This document shows, in pieces, positions 35,731 to 45,370 of a stretch of 64,000 nt of DNA. The first letter of the stretch is position 1. Every line of letters begins with the position of its first letter. The translations under genes and the position numbers were made by a program. Source of the stretch: Corynebacterium sp. ACRQK (lineage in GTDB: Bacteria; Actinomycetota; Actinomycetes; Mycobacteriales; Mycobacteriaceae); the NCBI RefSeq assembly GCF_022345965.1, contig NZ_JAKRMU010000001.1, forward strand, positions 186,001 through 250,000, read 5' to 3'. The notes under the pieces are model-generated. The model made no database searches and was not told the DNA's origin. It saw nothing but the letters and a program-made list of their open reading frames with translations.

Positions 35731-36884
35731 CGTTTGTGGACCTCCTCGAAGGCGCGGGTGATGGCATCGGGATCGGTGTTCGGCAAAACTCCGTGGCCGA
35801 GGTTGAAGATGTGTCCGCGAGCCTGGCCACGCTCGATAGCGCGGTCAGCCTCGGCACAAACGCGGGCGATCTGCGCCTCTACAACGTCCGCGCCGGCGAA
35901 TAGCACGGCCGGATCCAGGTTGCCCTGCAGCGCCTTGGCACGGGTGGTCGGCTCCGCCGTGGGGGCGGCCTCCTGCAGTGCGGCGGATACGCGCGTGGCG
36001 GCGGAATCCAGCGGCACGCGCCAATCCACGCCCACCACGTCGGGGCCGGCCAGAGCCATATCGCCCAGCAGCTCCCCGGTGCCTACGCCGAAGTGGATCA
36101 TCGGTACGCCATAGGCGCGCATCGCATTGAAAATCTCGGTGGAATACGGGCGGACGAACTCGCGGTAATCCCTCGCCGTCAGGTATCCAGCCCAGGAGTC
36201 AAACAGCTGCAGGGCGTCCACGCCGGCTTCCGCCTGAACCTGCAGGAAGCGGATAATAGTGGGGGTCAATCGGCGCATCAAGGCGTGCCACACTTCGGGC
36301 TGAGAGTACATCAGGGCCTTCGTGACCTCGTGGTTCTTCGAAGGACCACCCTCAACGAGGTAAGAGGCAAGAGTAAAGGGCGCGCCGGCGAAACCGATGA
36401 GGACCTGGTCGTCGCGCAGCCCCTCAAGCACTCCGCCGATGCCTTCGACGATGCTATCGAGCTGACCGCCCTCGACAATCGGCAGCGCAGCTACCTCCTG
36501 TGCCGTGCGCACGGGGTGCTGTACGACGGGACCGCGGCCGGCAACAATATCCAGATCCACTCCTGCGGCCTTGAGCGGTACCACGATGTCGGAGAACAGG
36601 ATCGCCGCGTCCGCGTCGTGCCGGCGGACCGGCTGCAGGGTGATCTCCGCGAGCAGCTCCGGATTAAAGCACGATTCCAACATTCCGTAGTCTTTACGGA
36701 TCTCGCGGTACTCCGGCAGGGAGCGGCCGGCCTGGCGCATCATCCACACCGGGCGGCGACTTGGGGTTTCTCCGCGCGCTGCGGCGAGGAACGGTGCGTC
36801 CTTGTGGGCGCGACGCTTTAGCTCCGCGGCAGCGGTGTCAGCTTGGATGGGGCAATCAAAAGGCTCACTCGTCATAGATGCCAT
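35727..36884 (-). CDS. hemE: Uroporphyrinogen decarboxylase
   Basis: Removes four carboxyl groups from uroporphyrinogen III. About 385 residues. The ATG at 36884 has GAGG in front; ATG at 36875 is the main alternative. Conserved motifs: RRPVWMMRQAGRSLPEYREI (substrate arginines), FSDIVVPLKAAGVDL, GFAGAPFTLASYLVEGG and IFNLGHGVLPNTDPDA. First gene of hemE-hemY, divergent from DUF3000; the intergenic region carries an inverted repeat. Confidence 0.95.
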   Translation of the reverse strand: MASMTSEPFDCPIQADTAAAELKRRAHKDAPFLAAARGETPSRRPVWMMRQAGRSLPEYREIRKDYGMLESCFNPELLAEITLQPVRRHDADAAILFSDIVVPLKAAGVDLDIVAGRGPVVQHPVRTAQEVAALPIVEGGQLDSIVEGIGGVLEGLRDDQVLIGFAGAPFTLASYLVEGGPSKNHEVTKALMYSQPEVWHALMRRLTPTIIRFLQVQAEAGVDALQLFDSWAGYLTARDYREFVRPYSTEIFNAMRAYGVPMIHFGVGTGELLGDMALAGPDVVGVDWRVPLDSAATRVSAALQEAAPTAEPTTRAKALQGNLDPAVLFAGADVVEAQIARVCAEADRAIERGQARGHIFNLGHGVLPNTDPDAITRAFEEVHKR

Positions 36885-36920
36885 TATGCCAGCGCCCTCG
36901 GCGCGCCTCACAAACGCGAC

Positions 36921-36940
36921 AAACCTTAAAGGCTAGGTTT
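36921..36940. promoter_or_regulatory. Inverted repeat on the hemE/DUF3000 divergent promoter
   Basis: AAACCT (36921-36926) and AGGTTT (36935-36940) are a perfect 6-bp inverted repeat with eight bases between. It overlaps TAGGTT (36934-36939), the likely -10 box of the DUF3000 gene, whose GTG start lies only eight bases further. Arm orientation is opposite to that of the DtxR consensus. Confidence 0.4.
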
Positions 36941-36947
36941 AGGCCTT

Positions 36948-37571
36948 GTGAGTCAAGAGACTGAGATCCCAGAGTACTTCCACGAAGCGGTGCGCTCCAT
37001 GTCGGAAGCACAAGTGCGTCGCGGCATCAGCGTCGGAGACATCCGACCGCCCCGAAACCTCGCCCCCCTCAGCCACGCCATCGGCCTCGAGGTGCTACCC
37101 GCCGACGAAGACAGCGAAGACAGCACCGGCACTCCCGCTGGCGATGCCTTCGGCCGCCTGATCCTGCTGCACGACCCACAGGGCGACGAGCAGTGGAAGG
37201 GCAAGCGTATGCGTATGGTCGCCTATATCCAGGCGGACATGGACGCTGCCGTGGCCTCCGACCCGCTGCTACCGGATGTGGCGTGGGACTGGCTCAAGGA
37301 GCAGCTGGACTCCCCCAACTGTGAATACACCAACCTCGGAGGCACGGTGACTTCCACAGCTTCCGTCCGCTACGGAGAGATCGGTGGACCCCCGCGCGCC
37401 TTCCAGCTGGAAATGCGCGCCTCCTGGACTGCCACCGGTTCCGACCTCACCGGCCATGTCCAAGCCTTCGCGGAGGTGCTGGCAAACGTCGCCGGCCTCC
37501 CACCCGAGGGCGTGACCAGCCTGGCCTTCGGCGCCCGTCCCGCAAGCACCACAGCCGCAAACGACTCCTAG
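36948..37571 (+). CDS. DUF3000 family protein
   Basis: 207 residues from a GTG at 36948, function unknown. Actinobacterial family, the counterpart of Rv2680, always near hemE and the RNase D-like gene. It opens with IPEYFHEAVRSMSEAQ and has WDWLKEQLDSPNCEYTNLGG and an alternating strand region (TASVRYGEIGG, FQLEMRASWT). No signal peptide or membrane helix. A -10 element eight bases before the start and no ribosome binding site indicate a leaderless mRNA. Confidence 0.88.
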   Translation: MSQETEIPEYFHEAVRSMSEAQVRRGISVGDIRPPRNLAPLSHAIGLEVLPADEDSEDSTGTPAGDAFGRLILLHDPQGDEQWKGKRMRMVAYIQADMDAAVASDPLLPDVAWDWLKEQLDSPNCEYTNLGGTVTSTASVRYGEIGGPPRAFQLEMRASWTATGSDLTGHVQAFAEVLANVAGLPPEGVTSLAFGARPASTTAANDS

Positions 37572-37652
37572 TAACTCCTAATAAAACTACTCTTAGTAAA
37601 GGCAAGAGGCTCCGAAGCGAGGCAAGCGGCGGGCTGACGTATCGTTATAGCC

Positions 37653-38924
37653 GTGAGTTTTGTCTCTGTCCCCGCCGCCGGCACCCCGGTTCTGCGGGAT
37701 ACCCCGCAGCACATCGACGCCGCCGCCCGCGCACTTGCCGCAGGCCACGGCCCCATCGCCATCGACACGGAGCGCGCCTCTGCCTACCGCTACGACGATC
37801 GCGCGTTCCTGATTCAGCTGCGCCGCCACGGCTCCGGCACCTTCCTGATTGATCCTGAGGCCGAACCCCAAGCCACTCGCCGCATGGCCAAGGTCGTGAA
37901 CGAGTCCGACTGGGTGCTCCACGCCGCTCACACCGACCTGCCGTGCCTGTTGGCTTTGGGTTGGCGCCCGCGCGTGCTGCACGATACGCAAATTGCCGGA
38001 CAGATCCTGGGCGCCGAACGCATTGGTCTTTCCGGAATGCTAGAGGCCTACTTCGACATCGAAGTGCCCAAGGATAAAGGCAATGCGGACTGGTCGCGCA
38101 GACCGCTGACCGAGGCGATGCTGAACTACGCCGCCCTCGACGTCGAATGGCTGCTGGAACTATTGAATTGCTGCCTCGATGACCTCGCCGAGACCGGCCG
38201 CACCGAGTGGTATGTCCAGGAGTGCGGCCACATACTGGCCTCTGCCTCTCCCCTGTCCGCCAACGACTGGACGGGACTGAAGGGTTTGAGTTCGCTGCGC
38301 CGCGCTCTTCCCCGCCGGATCGCCCACGACCTATGGGAATCCCGCGACGTCATGGCCCGCCGCGGCGATATCTCCCCGGAGGCGATCTTGCGCAGCCGCG
38401 ACCTCGTGGACATCGCCGGCCGCGCGGATCGTGACCGCGCTGGCGCACTACGACAGTTGAACTCCTGTCTGCATCACTCGCGGGCGCGCATAAAACCTCG
38501 GGCTCGCAGGCAATTAGCCGAGCTTCTTTCGGACGCCCTCATGTCCGATCCTCAGGATCTCGAGACCCAACAGTTCCACCCGCCACGTATCCCCACGAGA
38601 GGCATCCCGGACCACAAGGTCTGGCCTGAGGAATACCCCCGCGCGGCTGCCTACTCCGAAGCGATTCTCTCCGCAGCCGATAACGTAGCGGATGCCCTAC
38701 AGATCCGCCTGGACACGATTGTGACCAGGAAGAATCTGCGTCAAGCCGCCTGGGGCTGCTGGGTGGCTGAAGACACCGGCGCGCTGGATGGCTCAGATGA
38801 CCCAGTTGCGGAATGGGAGCAACTACTCGGCGACAAGTGGACCGCCCTGGGGCTGCGGCCCTGGCAGGTGGAGGTGTTGCTTAACGCAACAACACCCGCC
38901 GTCGCGGCGGTGTACGCAGACTAG
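37653..38924 (+). CDS. RNase D-like 3'-5' exoribonuclease with HRDC domain
   Basis: 423 residues from a GTG at 37653. The DEDD-type exonuclease motifs are visible: [11 protein letters not shown] (D, E), the [10 protein letters not shown] motif and [12 protein letters not shown] (Y..D). A central HRDC domain follows ([19 protein letters not shown]), then a second helical region. Probably trims structured RNA such as tRNA precursors. TATCGT at 37640-37645, seven bases before the GTG, with no ribosome binding site, suggests leaderless transcription. Its stop codon overlaps the convergent dxs stop by four bases (CTAG). Confidence 0.9.
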   Translation: MSFVSVPAAGTPVLRDTPQHIDAAARALAAGHGPIAIDTERASAYRYDDRAFLIQLRRHGSGTFLIDPEAEPQATRRMAKVVNESDWVLHAAHTDLPCLLALGWRPRVLHDTQIAGQILGAERIGLSGMLEAYFDIEVPKDKGNADWSRRPLTEAMLNYAALDVEWLLELLNCCLDDLAETGRTEWYVQECGHILASASPLSANDWTGLKGLSSLRRALPRRIAHDLWESRDVMARRGDISPEAILRSRDLVDIAGRADRDRAGALRQLNSCLHHSRARIKPRARRQLAELLSDALMSDPQDLETQQFHPPRIPTRGIPDHKVWPEEYPRAAAYSEAILSAADNVADALQIRLDTIVTRKNLRQAAWGCWVAEDTGALDGSDDPVAEWEQLLGDKWTALGLRPWQVEVLLNATTPAVAAVYAD

Positions 38925-40813
38925 AGCTTCTCCGCGTAGCCCACGACAGTCCCGGCGACAGTCTCCACATCCAGGCCTAGATCCTCCAGCACTTCGCCGC
39001 GCGAGGCATGAGCCAGGAACTCCTGCGGTACGCCCAGGTTGCGGACGGGCACATCGATGCCCGCCTGAGACAAGTCGTAGTGCAGGCGGCTGCCCGCTCC
39101 GCCGTGCACGCCATTGTCCTCGATCGTGACGACGAGGTCGAAGTCGCGGGCGAGCTCCAGCAAGCTATCCGCAGTGGGAACCACCCAGTGGGGATCCACG
39201 ACGGTGGCGGAGAAGTTGGCGTCACAAAGAGCCTGCGCAGCGCCTCGCGCCTGATCCGAAAGAGCTCCGAACGAGACAATGAGCACGCGACCAGCAGTTT
39301 GCTCCCCGCCCTGCTCAAACAACACGTCGAAGTCGGCTTCTTCTCGAACCGCAGGCACATCCGCGGGGGCGTTGCCCTTCGGGAAGCGCACGACGGTCGG
39401 TGCATCGTCGATGGCCACTGCGCGGTCGAGGGCCAACTCCAGGGTTCGGGCGTCACGTGGGGCGGCCACGTGGATGCCAGGGACGATGCCCGTGATCGAC
39501 AGATCCCACATGCCGTTGTGGCTCGCGCCGTCAGAGCCGGTGATGCCCGCACGGTCGAGGACGAGGGTGACGCCCAGCTTCAGCAGGGCAACATCCATCA
39601 AAAGCTGGTCGAATGCGCGGTTGAGGAACGTCGAGTAGACAGCCACCACCGGATGCAGACCACCAAGAGCCAAACCAGCGGCGGAGGTCACCGCGTGCTG
39701 CTCGGCAATGCCAACGTCGTAGGTGCGGCTGGGGTGTGCCTTGGCGAAGTCGGCCAGGCCAGTCGGTCCAGCCATTGCGGCGGTGATGGCCACGATGTCC
39801 TCGCGCTCGTTGGCAATGTCGATCAGATGGTTCGAGAACACCTTGGTCCAACTGATCGCGCCCTCAGTCTTCTTCGCCATCGACTCACCGGTGATCGGGT
39901 CGATCACGCCGGTGGAGTGCATCTGGTCAGCCTCGTCCTGCTCGGCGGGGTCGAAGCCCTTGCCCTTCTGAGTCACAGTGTGGACAATCACCGGGCCGCC
40001 GTAGTCCTTGGCGTAACGCAGGGCGTTCTCAACCTGCTTCAGGTCGTGGCCATCGACGGGACCGATGTACTTCAGCCCCAGCTCCGGGAACATCTCGTGC
40101 GGAATGACCGTGTGCTTCACGCCCTCCTTAAGACCGTGAATCACCTGGAAAGCGCGGTCGCCCACCCAACCCATACGACCCAGGGCGTTCTTGCCCGTAT
40201 CCATCACCCGGTCGTACATCGGCTGTAGGCGCAGGGCGGCAAGGTTTTCGGCCAGGCCGCCGATCGTGGGCGAATAGGAACGACCGTTGTCGTTGACGAC
40301 GATGACCAGACTGCGGTTCTTCGCAGCGGCGATATTGTTCAGCGCCTCCCACGTCATGCCACCGGTCAGCGCGCCGTCGCCGACTAGGGCGACAACGTGG
40401 CGGTGGACCTGGCCGGTCAGCTCGAAAGCCTTGGCCAGACCGTCTGCGTAAGACAGCGAGGCGGAAGCGTGGGAGGACTCGGTCCAGTCGTGGGGGGACT
40501 CCGCGCGATCTGGGTAGCCGGAGAGCCCATCCTTCTGACGCAGCGTGTCGAAAAGATCCCGTCGCCCCGTCAGGATCTTGTGCACGTAGGACTGGTGGCC
40601 GGTGTCGAAAATCAACGGATCCGAAGGCGAGTCGAATACCCGGTGCATAGCGATCGTCAGTTCTACAACGCCCAGGTTTGGCCCCAGATGGCCACCGGTT
40701 GCGGAGACCTTCTGGATAAGAAACTCGCGGATCTCCGCGGCCAGCTGCTCTAGCTGGTTTGTGTCCAGCCCCTTGAGGTCAGCGGGCGAAGATACCTTGT
40801 CGAGAATTCCCAT
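38921..40813 (-). CDS. dxs: 1-deoxy-D-xylulose-5-phosphate synthase
   Basis: Thiamine-diphosphate enzyme that starts the MEP isoprenoid pathway from pyruvate and glyceraldehyde 3-phosphate. 630 residues. Motifs: [36 protein letters not shown], the ThDP-binding [19 protein letters not shown] and the transketolase-type [19 protein letters not shown] with [18 protein letters not shown]. Starts at the ATG at 40813. Confidence 0.97.
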   Translation of the reverse strand: MGILDKVSSPADLKGLDTNQLEQLAAEIREFLIQKVSATGGHLGPNLGVVELTIAMHRVFDSPSDPLIFDTGHQSYVHKILTGRRDLFDTLRQKDGLSGYPDRAESPHDWTESSHASASLSYADGLAKAFELTGQVHRHVVALVGDGALTGGMTWEALNNIAAAKNRSLVIVVNDNGRSYSPTIGGLAENLAALRLQPMYDRVMDTGKNALGRMGWVGDRAFQVIHGLKEGVKHTVIPHEMFPELGLKYIGPVDGHDLKQVENALRYAKDYGGPVIVHTVTQKGKGFDPAEQDEADQMHSTGVIDPITGESMAKKTEGAISWTKVFSNHLIDIANEREDIVAITAAMAGPTGLADFAKAHPSRTYDVGIAEQHAVTSAAGLALGGLHPVVAVYSTFLNRAFDQLLMDVALLKLGVTLVLDRAGITGSDGASHNGMWDLSITGIVPGIHVAAPRDARTLELALDRAVAIDDAPTVVRFPKGNAPADVPAVREEADFDVLFEQGGEQTAGRVLIVSFGALSDQARGAAQALCDANFSATVVDPHWVVPTADSLLELARDFDLVVTIEDNGVHGGAGSRLHYDLSQAGIDVPVRNLGVPQEFLAHASRGEVLEDLGLDVETVAGTVVGYAEKL

Positions 40814-40911
40814 GTGAAACTACTCTTCTCCGTCCTCATGTCTCGCGCCGAATGATATGTCCGTCCATTCTAACTGCGCCCAAGTGTTTTGAAAGAATCC
40901 CCAACCGGTTG

Positions 40912-42276
40912 CTAGGAGCCCGCACGACCGCTTCGGTCTGGAACTAAATATGCCAGCAGCTCTACGTGGTGATTCAAACCGAACGCATCCACCACGCACA
41001 GCTCCTTGATTGCGTAGCCATTGTCGATCCAGGCGGCAAGGTCGCGGGCGGCAGTGGCCGGGTCGCACCCTACGTGCACGACGTGCCGTGGGCGAGCCTT
41101 GGCGATGTCAGCGACGGTCTGTGTGCCTGCGCCTGTGCGCGGCGGATCAAGAACCACTGCGTGCAGGAAACCGCCGCGTGCCAGTTGGGGAACTTGGCCC
41201 GCCACATCGCCACCGACGAACTCGACATTATCGATGCCAGCTGCCGCCAGGGCCTGCGCCCCTGCCATGCTGGCGCTACCGGCCACGTCCACACACACCA
41301 CGCGGTCGGCCTTACGGGATAGCGCGGCGCTGAATACTCCAGCGCCGCCGTACAAATCCCACGCGATCGACTGCTTAGGATTTGCCCCTTGGGACTTCTC
41401 CCCCTGTGCTATCGGCGGAATGTGGCGGGCGATCCAGGCGGAGTAGAACTCCGGCGCTGCGTGGTGGGCCTGCCAGAAGTCCTGCACCTGGCTCTCCCAC
41501 TGCACGTCGAATTCCCGGTCGAGGCCGGCCCCGAAGTGCACGGTGCGGGATACTGTGGGGAGCTCGCCCGCACCATCAGTTGGCGCGTCGAATGAGCCGA
41601 ATGCCTTGACCCGCAAGTCGGAGGACTTTCCCTGCAACTGCACCATCTTGCGGGTGCCGTAGTCTGCCACGGCAACAGCGATCTCGGAATTGGGTACCAA
41701 GCTTCCGGCTTCTCGCAGCTGCTCGATCTCCTCTGCCAGCCCTTCTCGCAGGGCTTCGCTCCACTGCGCACAGGGATGCTCTACGGGCACCACCTGGTGC
41801 GAGCCACGGGCGCGCTGGCCAACATTGCATTCCTCGTCCACGGCCAACCGCACGCGTGTGCGCGAGCCTGCGAAAGGCTGCAGACTCTCGGTATTGATAG
41901 TGATTGTTTGCAATGCTTCGGCGTCGATCTTGCCTACGCGAGCCAACTGATCCAGCACTACTTGCTTCTTATAGTCCAGCGCCCCGGCGGCGTCCACGAA
42001 ATCCAGGTCGCAACACCCCGCCCCGGCCTGCGCTGCCGGGCATACCGGGGCAACGCGGTGGGGACTCGGCTGCCCAATGGCCACAGCCTCGCCGTTGCGG
42101 AACCCCTTCTTGGAGTTCGAGTTCCGCGCCGGATCGAGCGCCACCGTCACGTCCTTTTCGCCCGGCAGGCCTCCACGCACGAACACGATTTGCCCATCCA
42201 GCCGGCCGATCACGGTGCCGCCGTTCGCCGGCCCCGCCAGGTCGATCACTACTTCTTCATTCTCAGTGACGCCCAT
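40912..42276 (-). CDS. TRAM-domain class I RNA methyltransferase
   Basis: 454 residues, RNA m5U methyltransferase family (TrmA/RlmCD), counterpart of Rv2689c. The N-terminal TRAM domain (GGTVIGRLDGQIVFVRGGLP) is followed by a Cys-containing stretch where an Fe-S cluster would bind (CPAAQAGAGCCDLDFVD). The SAM-binding and catalytic parts are DLYGGAGVFSAALSR, VLDPPRTGAG and the nucleophile segment HVGCDPATAARDLA. The target (tRNA or 23S rRNA uridine) is not decidable here. The start overlaps the end of the DUF3159 gene by 14 bases. Confidence 0.9.
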   Translation of the reverse strand: MGVTENEEVVIDLAGPANGGTVIGRLDGQIVFVRGGLPGEKDVTVALDPARNSNSKKGFRNGEAVAIGQPSPHRVAPVCPAAQAGAGCCDLDFVDAAGALDYKKQVVLDQLARVGKIDAEALQTITINTESLQPFAGSRTRVRLAVDEECNVGQRARGSHQVVPVEHPCAQWSEALREGLAEEIEQLREAGSLVPNSEIAVAVADYGTRKMVQLQGKSSDLRVKAFGSFDAPTDGAGELPTVSRTVHFGAGLDREFDVQWESQVQDFWQAHHAAPEFYSAWIARHIPPIAQGEKSQGANPKQSIAWDLYGGAGVFSAALSRKADRVVCVDVAGSASMAGAQALAAAGIDNVEFVGGDVAGQVPQLARGGFLHAVVLDPPRTGAGTQTVADIAKARPRHVVHVGCDPATAARDLAAWIDNGYAIKELCVVDAFGLNHHVELLAYLVPDRSGRAGS

Positions 42277-43021
42277 CGGTATCCACCTCTTCGTTGACTA
42301 CTTCTATGCTTTCCGCTTCGACCAGCTCTGGGGCTTGTGCGTCATCCGTACCTTCTGGCTCTTGCGTGTCTTCAACCGGCTTCTCCAGGTGCCGCCCCTC
42401 CGCTCGGTTCGCTGCCTTCACCGCCCATACAGTGACTGCCACCGCCACCAGAGTCAGGGGCCATCCCATTGCGATGCGGGTGTAGCCAAGGGCGTCAGTC
42501 ATATCGGCAGCATAGAGCCACTGCTGGACGGCGAAGCGGGCGAAGAACACCACGGCCCATGCGAAGGTGGCGATGTTGAAGGCCCGCACTGCCCTCCGGT
42601 TAGTGCGCCAGCGGTGATCGTCGCCATTAATTCCGCGCCATACCGCGCCGACCAATGGCCAGCGGAAGAAAATCGAAATGATTGATGCGATGCCCGCCAC
42701 CAGCGAGTACCAAATGCCGTAGGCGAAATAACCCTTCGCGTCCCCCATGATCCAGGCGATCGATGCGCACAGCGCGACCGCGAGGAAGCCGGAGATCGCC
42801 GGCTGCAGGTTCTCCTTGCGAGCCACACGCCACACCAGAATCAACACCGCGACTGCCAGCGCGGACACCAGCGCAGGCCCCAGACCCCACTGGCTGTTTA
42901 CCGGCACCAAAACCAGCACCGGAAGTGTGGAGGAGACCAGTCCGGACAGACCGCCCATTTGCTCCAGCAAGGTGGCCTGGGCTGCATCGCCGCCCTGTTG
43001 CGGCTCTGTCTTACCTGCCAT
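42263..43021 (-). CDS. DUF3159 multi-pass membrane protein
   Basis: 252 residues, function unknown. Five or six hydrophobic helices (GLGPALVSALAVAVLILVW; AISGFLAVALCASIAWIMG; YFAYGIWYSLVAGIASI; GWPLTLVAVAVTVWAVKA) with polar, Glu-rich termini. Its ATG shares one base with the DUF3710 stop (TAATG) and its end overlaps the methyltransferase gene, so DUF3710-DUF3159-methyltransferase is a coupled operon. The family is restricted to actinobacteria and could be a transporter-like protein. Confidence 0.87.
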   Translation of the reverse strand: MAGKTEPQQGGDAAQATLLEQMGGLSGLVSSTLPVLVLVPVNSQWGLGPALVSALAVAVLILVWRVARKENLQPAISGFLAVALCASIAWIMGDAKGYFAYGIWYSLVAGIASIISIFFRWPLVGAVWRGINGDDHRWRTNRRAVRAFNIATFAWAVVFFARFAVQQWLYAADMTDALGYTRIAMGWPLTLVAVAVTVWAVKAANRAEGRHLEKPVEDTQEPEGTDDAQAPELVEAESIEVVNEEVDTDGRH

Positions 43022-43713
43022 TACTGCAGATCCTCGCCCCGGTTCCGGGTAGCTCCCTGGGATTCGGCATTCTGGCGGTGCGCCAACTGCTGCAGCTGCT
43101 CCTGCAGAGCATCCGCCATGGCCTGCGGCATCAACACCGGCAACGGCTGTCCCGCCGGAATTGGATCATTGCCACGACGAATAAAGGTACGTGCAATGAT
43201 CTCCCGCGCGATTTTGGCCAGCTCATCGGCCTTGGACTTCTCACCGGCCAGCGTCGCCCGGAACATCCACCGTGGGCCGTTCACTCCGATCAGGCGCATC
43301 TGTCCATCACCGGCCACCGCGCAGATTTCCTGCCCCCACGGGCCGTCTTCGACGTAAACGTCCAGGCCGTCCTTCGTCATGCCCGCGACCGTTTCCTCGA
43401 CAGACTCGGCCCACAGGTCGCCGTTTCGCGGTGCGGCGAAGGCGATCGGGGTGATACGCCCAGCGTCGATCTCCAGGTGAATCATCTGGGGGCCCTCCGG
43501 GCCCATATCCACCTTCACCTCACCGCCGTGAGGCACCGGAATGAGCATGGATCCCAGATCCAACGCACCGGTGGCGAAATCCGAGAAGTCGAAGTCCTGG
43601 AAGTTCACCGTGTCGCCATCAAACGGGCCAAAGTCGTTTTCTGGCTGATCCTGCTGCGGCTGGGTGACTTCCTCGGCCGGGTTCTTGTCTTCTTTATTCT
43701 TACGCCCAAACAT
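43021..43713 (-). CDS. DUF3710 family protein
   Basis: 230 residues, function unknown, soluble. Begins MFGRKNKEDKNPAEEV, followed by an acidic segment and a beta-rich core (LDLGSMLIPVPHGGEVKVDM; YVEDGPWGQEICAVAGDGQ; RLIGVNGPRWMFRATLAG). First gene of the unit with DUF3159 and the RNA methyltransferase, 72 bases downstream of dut, in the order seen across corynebacteria and mycobacteria. Confidence 0.88.
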   Translation of the reverse strand: MFGRKNKEDKNPAEEVTQPQQDQPENDFGPFDGDTVNFQDFDFSDFATGALDLGSMLIPVPHGGEVKVDMGPEGPQMIHLEIDAGRITPIAFAAPRNGDLWAESVEETVAGMTKDGLDVYVEDGPWGQEICAVAGDGQMRLIGVNGPRWMFRATLAGEKSKADELAKIAREIIARTFIRRGNDPIPAGQPLPVLMPQAMADALQEQLQQLAHRQNAESQGATRNRGEDLQ

Positions 43714-43785
43714 CCCAAAACTCCGTCTTCTGTTGGCTTTTTAATCTACTTTAAGTGCTGCTATGTGCTGCTCAATACAGTCGCC

Positions 43786-44262
43786 CTACACCCCGGTGGA
43801 CCCGTACCCAGACTCGCCCCGCGCGGTCTCTCCCAATTGCTCTACGCTCTCGAGCTCTTCGACAGCACACAGGCTCACTTCCTGCACTAGCAACTGTGCA
43901 ACTCGCTCACCGCGTGTCAGCTCAATGGGCTGTTCAGGATCCAGGTTGATCAGGCATACCTTGATTTCCCCGCGGTAGTCCGCATCGATCGTCCCCGGGG
44001 CGTTGACGATGGAAAGCCCCTTCTTCAGTGCGAGCCCACTGCGCGGGTGTACCAAACCCACCGTGCCTACGGGCAATGCGATCGCAATGCCTGTCCCGAC
44101 CAGCTCGCGGTGCCCAGGGGCTATGGTCACATCCTGAGCGGTGTAAAGGTCGATGCCGGCATCCGTCGGGTGGGCGCGTCGCGGCAAGGGCAGCTCCTTG
44201 TCTAAGCGAACGATGCGCAGCGGGGCGTCATTTCCATCTAGTCCATTTTGCTTAAGGGTCAC
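43786..44262 (-). CDS. dut: Deoxyuridine triphosphatase
   Basis: Hydrolyses dUTP to dUMP, keeping uracil out of DNA. 158 residues from a GTG at 44262 with GGAG close upstream; the longer open frame has no homology. The five dUTPase motifs are present: [50 protein letters not shown] and the C-terminal [12 protein letters not shown]. Divergent from the DUF3093 gene. Confidence 0.96.
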   Translation of the reverse strand: MTLKQNGLDGNDAPLRIVRLDKELPLPRRAHPTDAGIDLYTAQDVTIAPGHRELVGTGIAIALPVGTVGLVHPRSGLALKKGLSIVNAPGTIDADYRGEIKVCLINLDPEQPIELTRGERVAQLLVQEVSLCAVEELESVEQLGETARGESGYGSTGV

Positions 44263-44370
44263 GGTCTCCAAGACTACAAGTACCCAACCGAAGTTACGAT
44301 GTCCGAAACCCCACGGGCTAGAATTACTAGACAGCACGCAAAGCGAACAGATTTATCAGGAGTTATTCAA

Positions 44371-44856
44371 TTGGCATCGGGCACTCAGCAGGAAGAGCTG
44401 CTGTATTCGGAGCACCAGCGCGTACCCCTAGTGTGGTGGCTGTTCGCCGCGGGAGTAGTCGCAATCATTGCGTGGCAAGCGCAGATGGGTCGTCCGATGT
44501 GGGTCTTTTACGTCGCCCTCGTGATCTCCGGTGCGCTGGCCGTATGGGCATTGATTTACTTCTCCCGCACAAAGGTGGAGGTCAGGGAAGATAGCTCTGG
44601 CGAACGGTGGCTGCATGTCGGGCCGGCAAAACTGCCCGCAAGTGTGGTTAGCCGCAGCCTAGTTATTCCCCCGACCGCCAAGCGCGCCGCAATGGGCCGC
44701 CAATTGGATCCGGCCGCTTATGTCGTGCACAAGAATTGGATCCCGACGATGGCGATGCTCGTCCTGGACGATCCGGACGACCCCACCCCCTATTGGCTGA
44801 TCTCCACCAAGGAACCTCAGGAAGTTCTGGAGACGCTTGGTCGCCCGATCTATTAA
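44371..44856 (+). CDS. DUF3093 membrane protein
   Basis: 161 residues, function unknown. A TTG at 44371 is chosen because AGGAG lies eight bases in front of it, and a likely -10 box, TAGAAT (44319-44324), falls downstream of the alternative ATG at 44299. Two adjacent membrane helices (VPLVWWLFAAGVVAIIAW; MWVFYVALVISGALAVWAL) are followed by a small beta domain (VEVREDSSGERWLHVGPAKL) ending DPTPYWLISTKEP. Counterpart of Rv2698, beside dut as in mycobacteria. Confidence 0.85.
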   Translation: MASGTQQEELLYSEHQRVPLVWWLFAAGVVAIIAWQAQMGRPMWVFYVALVISGALAVWALIYFSRTKVEVREDSSGERWLHVGPAKLPASVVSRSLVIPPTAKRAAMGRQLDPAAYVVHKNWIPTMAMLVLDDPDDPTPYWLISTKEPQEVLETLGRPIY

Positions 44857-44892
44857 GGCAGACTGCTAGGCAGACTAGCCAGCTTAAGCGGC

Positions 44893-45192
44893 CTAAGCAC
44901 AGTCCTTGCAGATGTACTCGCCGTCGGCGACGGTTTCTGCAATGCAGCTGCGGTGCTGAACCAGGAAGCAGACGCTACAGGTGAATTCGTCGCTCTGGCG
45001 CGGGATCACCGAGCCGGACAGCTCCTCGCCGGACAGATCCGCCATGGGTACGTCGAAGGGCTCAACGATCTCTCCATCATCCGTATCGGAAACGGACGGC
45101 TCGGCCTTCTCGGCGGCCTTCAGGCCCTCCAGAGAGTCGGTCTCGATGTCGTCTTCGGAACGTCGGCGCGGCGCGTCGTAGTCAGTGGCCAT
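44893..45192 (-). CDS. DUF4193 zinc-ribbon-like protein
   Basis: 99 residues. Acidic N-terminal two thirds (ATDYDAPRRRSEDDIETDSL) and a C-terminal Cys cluster, FTCSVCFLVQHRSCIAE and YICKDCA, which should bind one zinc. Counterpart of Rv2699c. The role is unknown; small acidic zinc proteins of this sort may contact RNA polymerase or ribosomes, but nothing here proves it. The 178 bases upstream (45193-45370) hold its leader and no other gene. Confidence 0.88.
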   Translation of the reverse strand: MATDYDAPRRRSEDDIETDSLEGLKAAEKAEPSVSDTDDGEIVEPFDVPMADLSGEELSGSVIPRQSDEFTCSVCFLVQHRSCIAETVADGEYICKDCA

Positions 45193-45370
45193 AAGGGGTC
45201 CTTACTTACGTCGGTTGTGTCGATCAGATGGAGTGCAAAACAGCCAGCGGGACTGGCTGAAAATTGCCTTAGTTCGTCTCACTGTTCGCGGATCCTAGAG
45301 CACATGTACACCCCTTGTCACCTTCACGCGCGCTCTGCCGCTCGATTGGGGTAAAAGGATCCCCCCGTGG

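Noticed and set aside
36921..36940. DtxR binding site before hemE
   Set aside because: The arms read AAACCT...AGGTTT, whereas the DtxR consensus arms run the other way (AGGT...ACCT).
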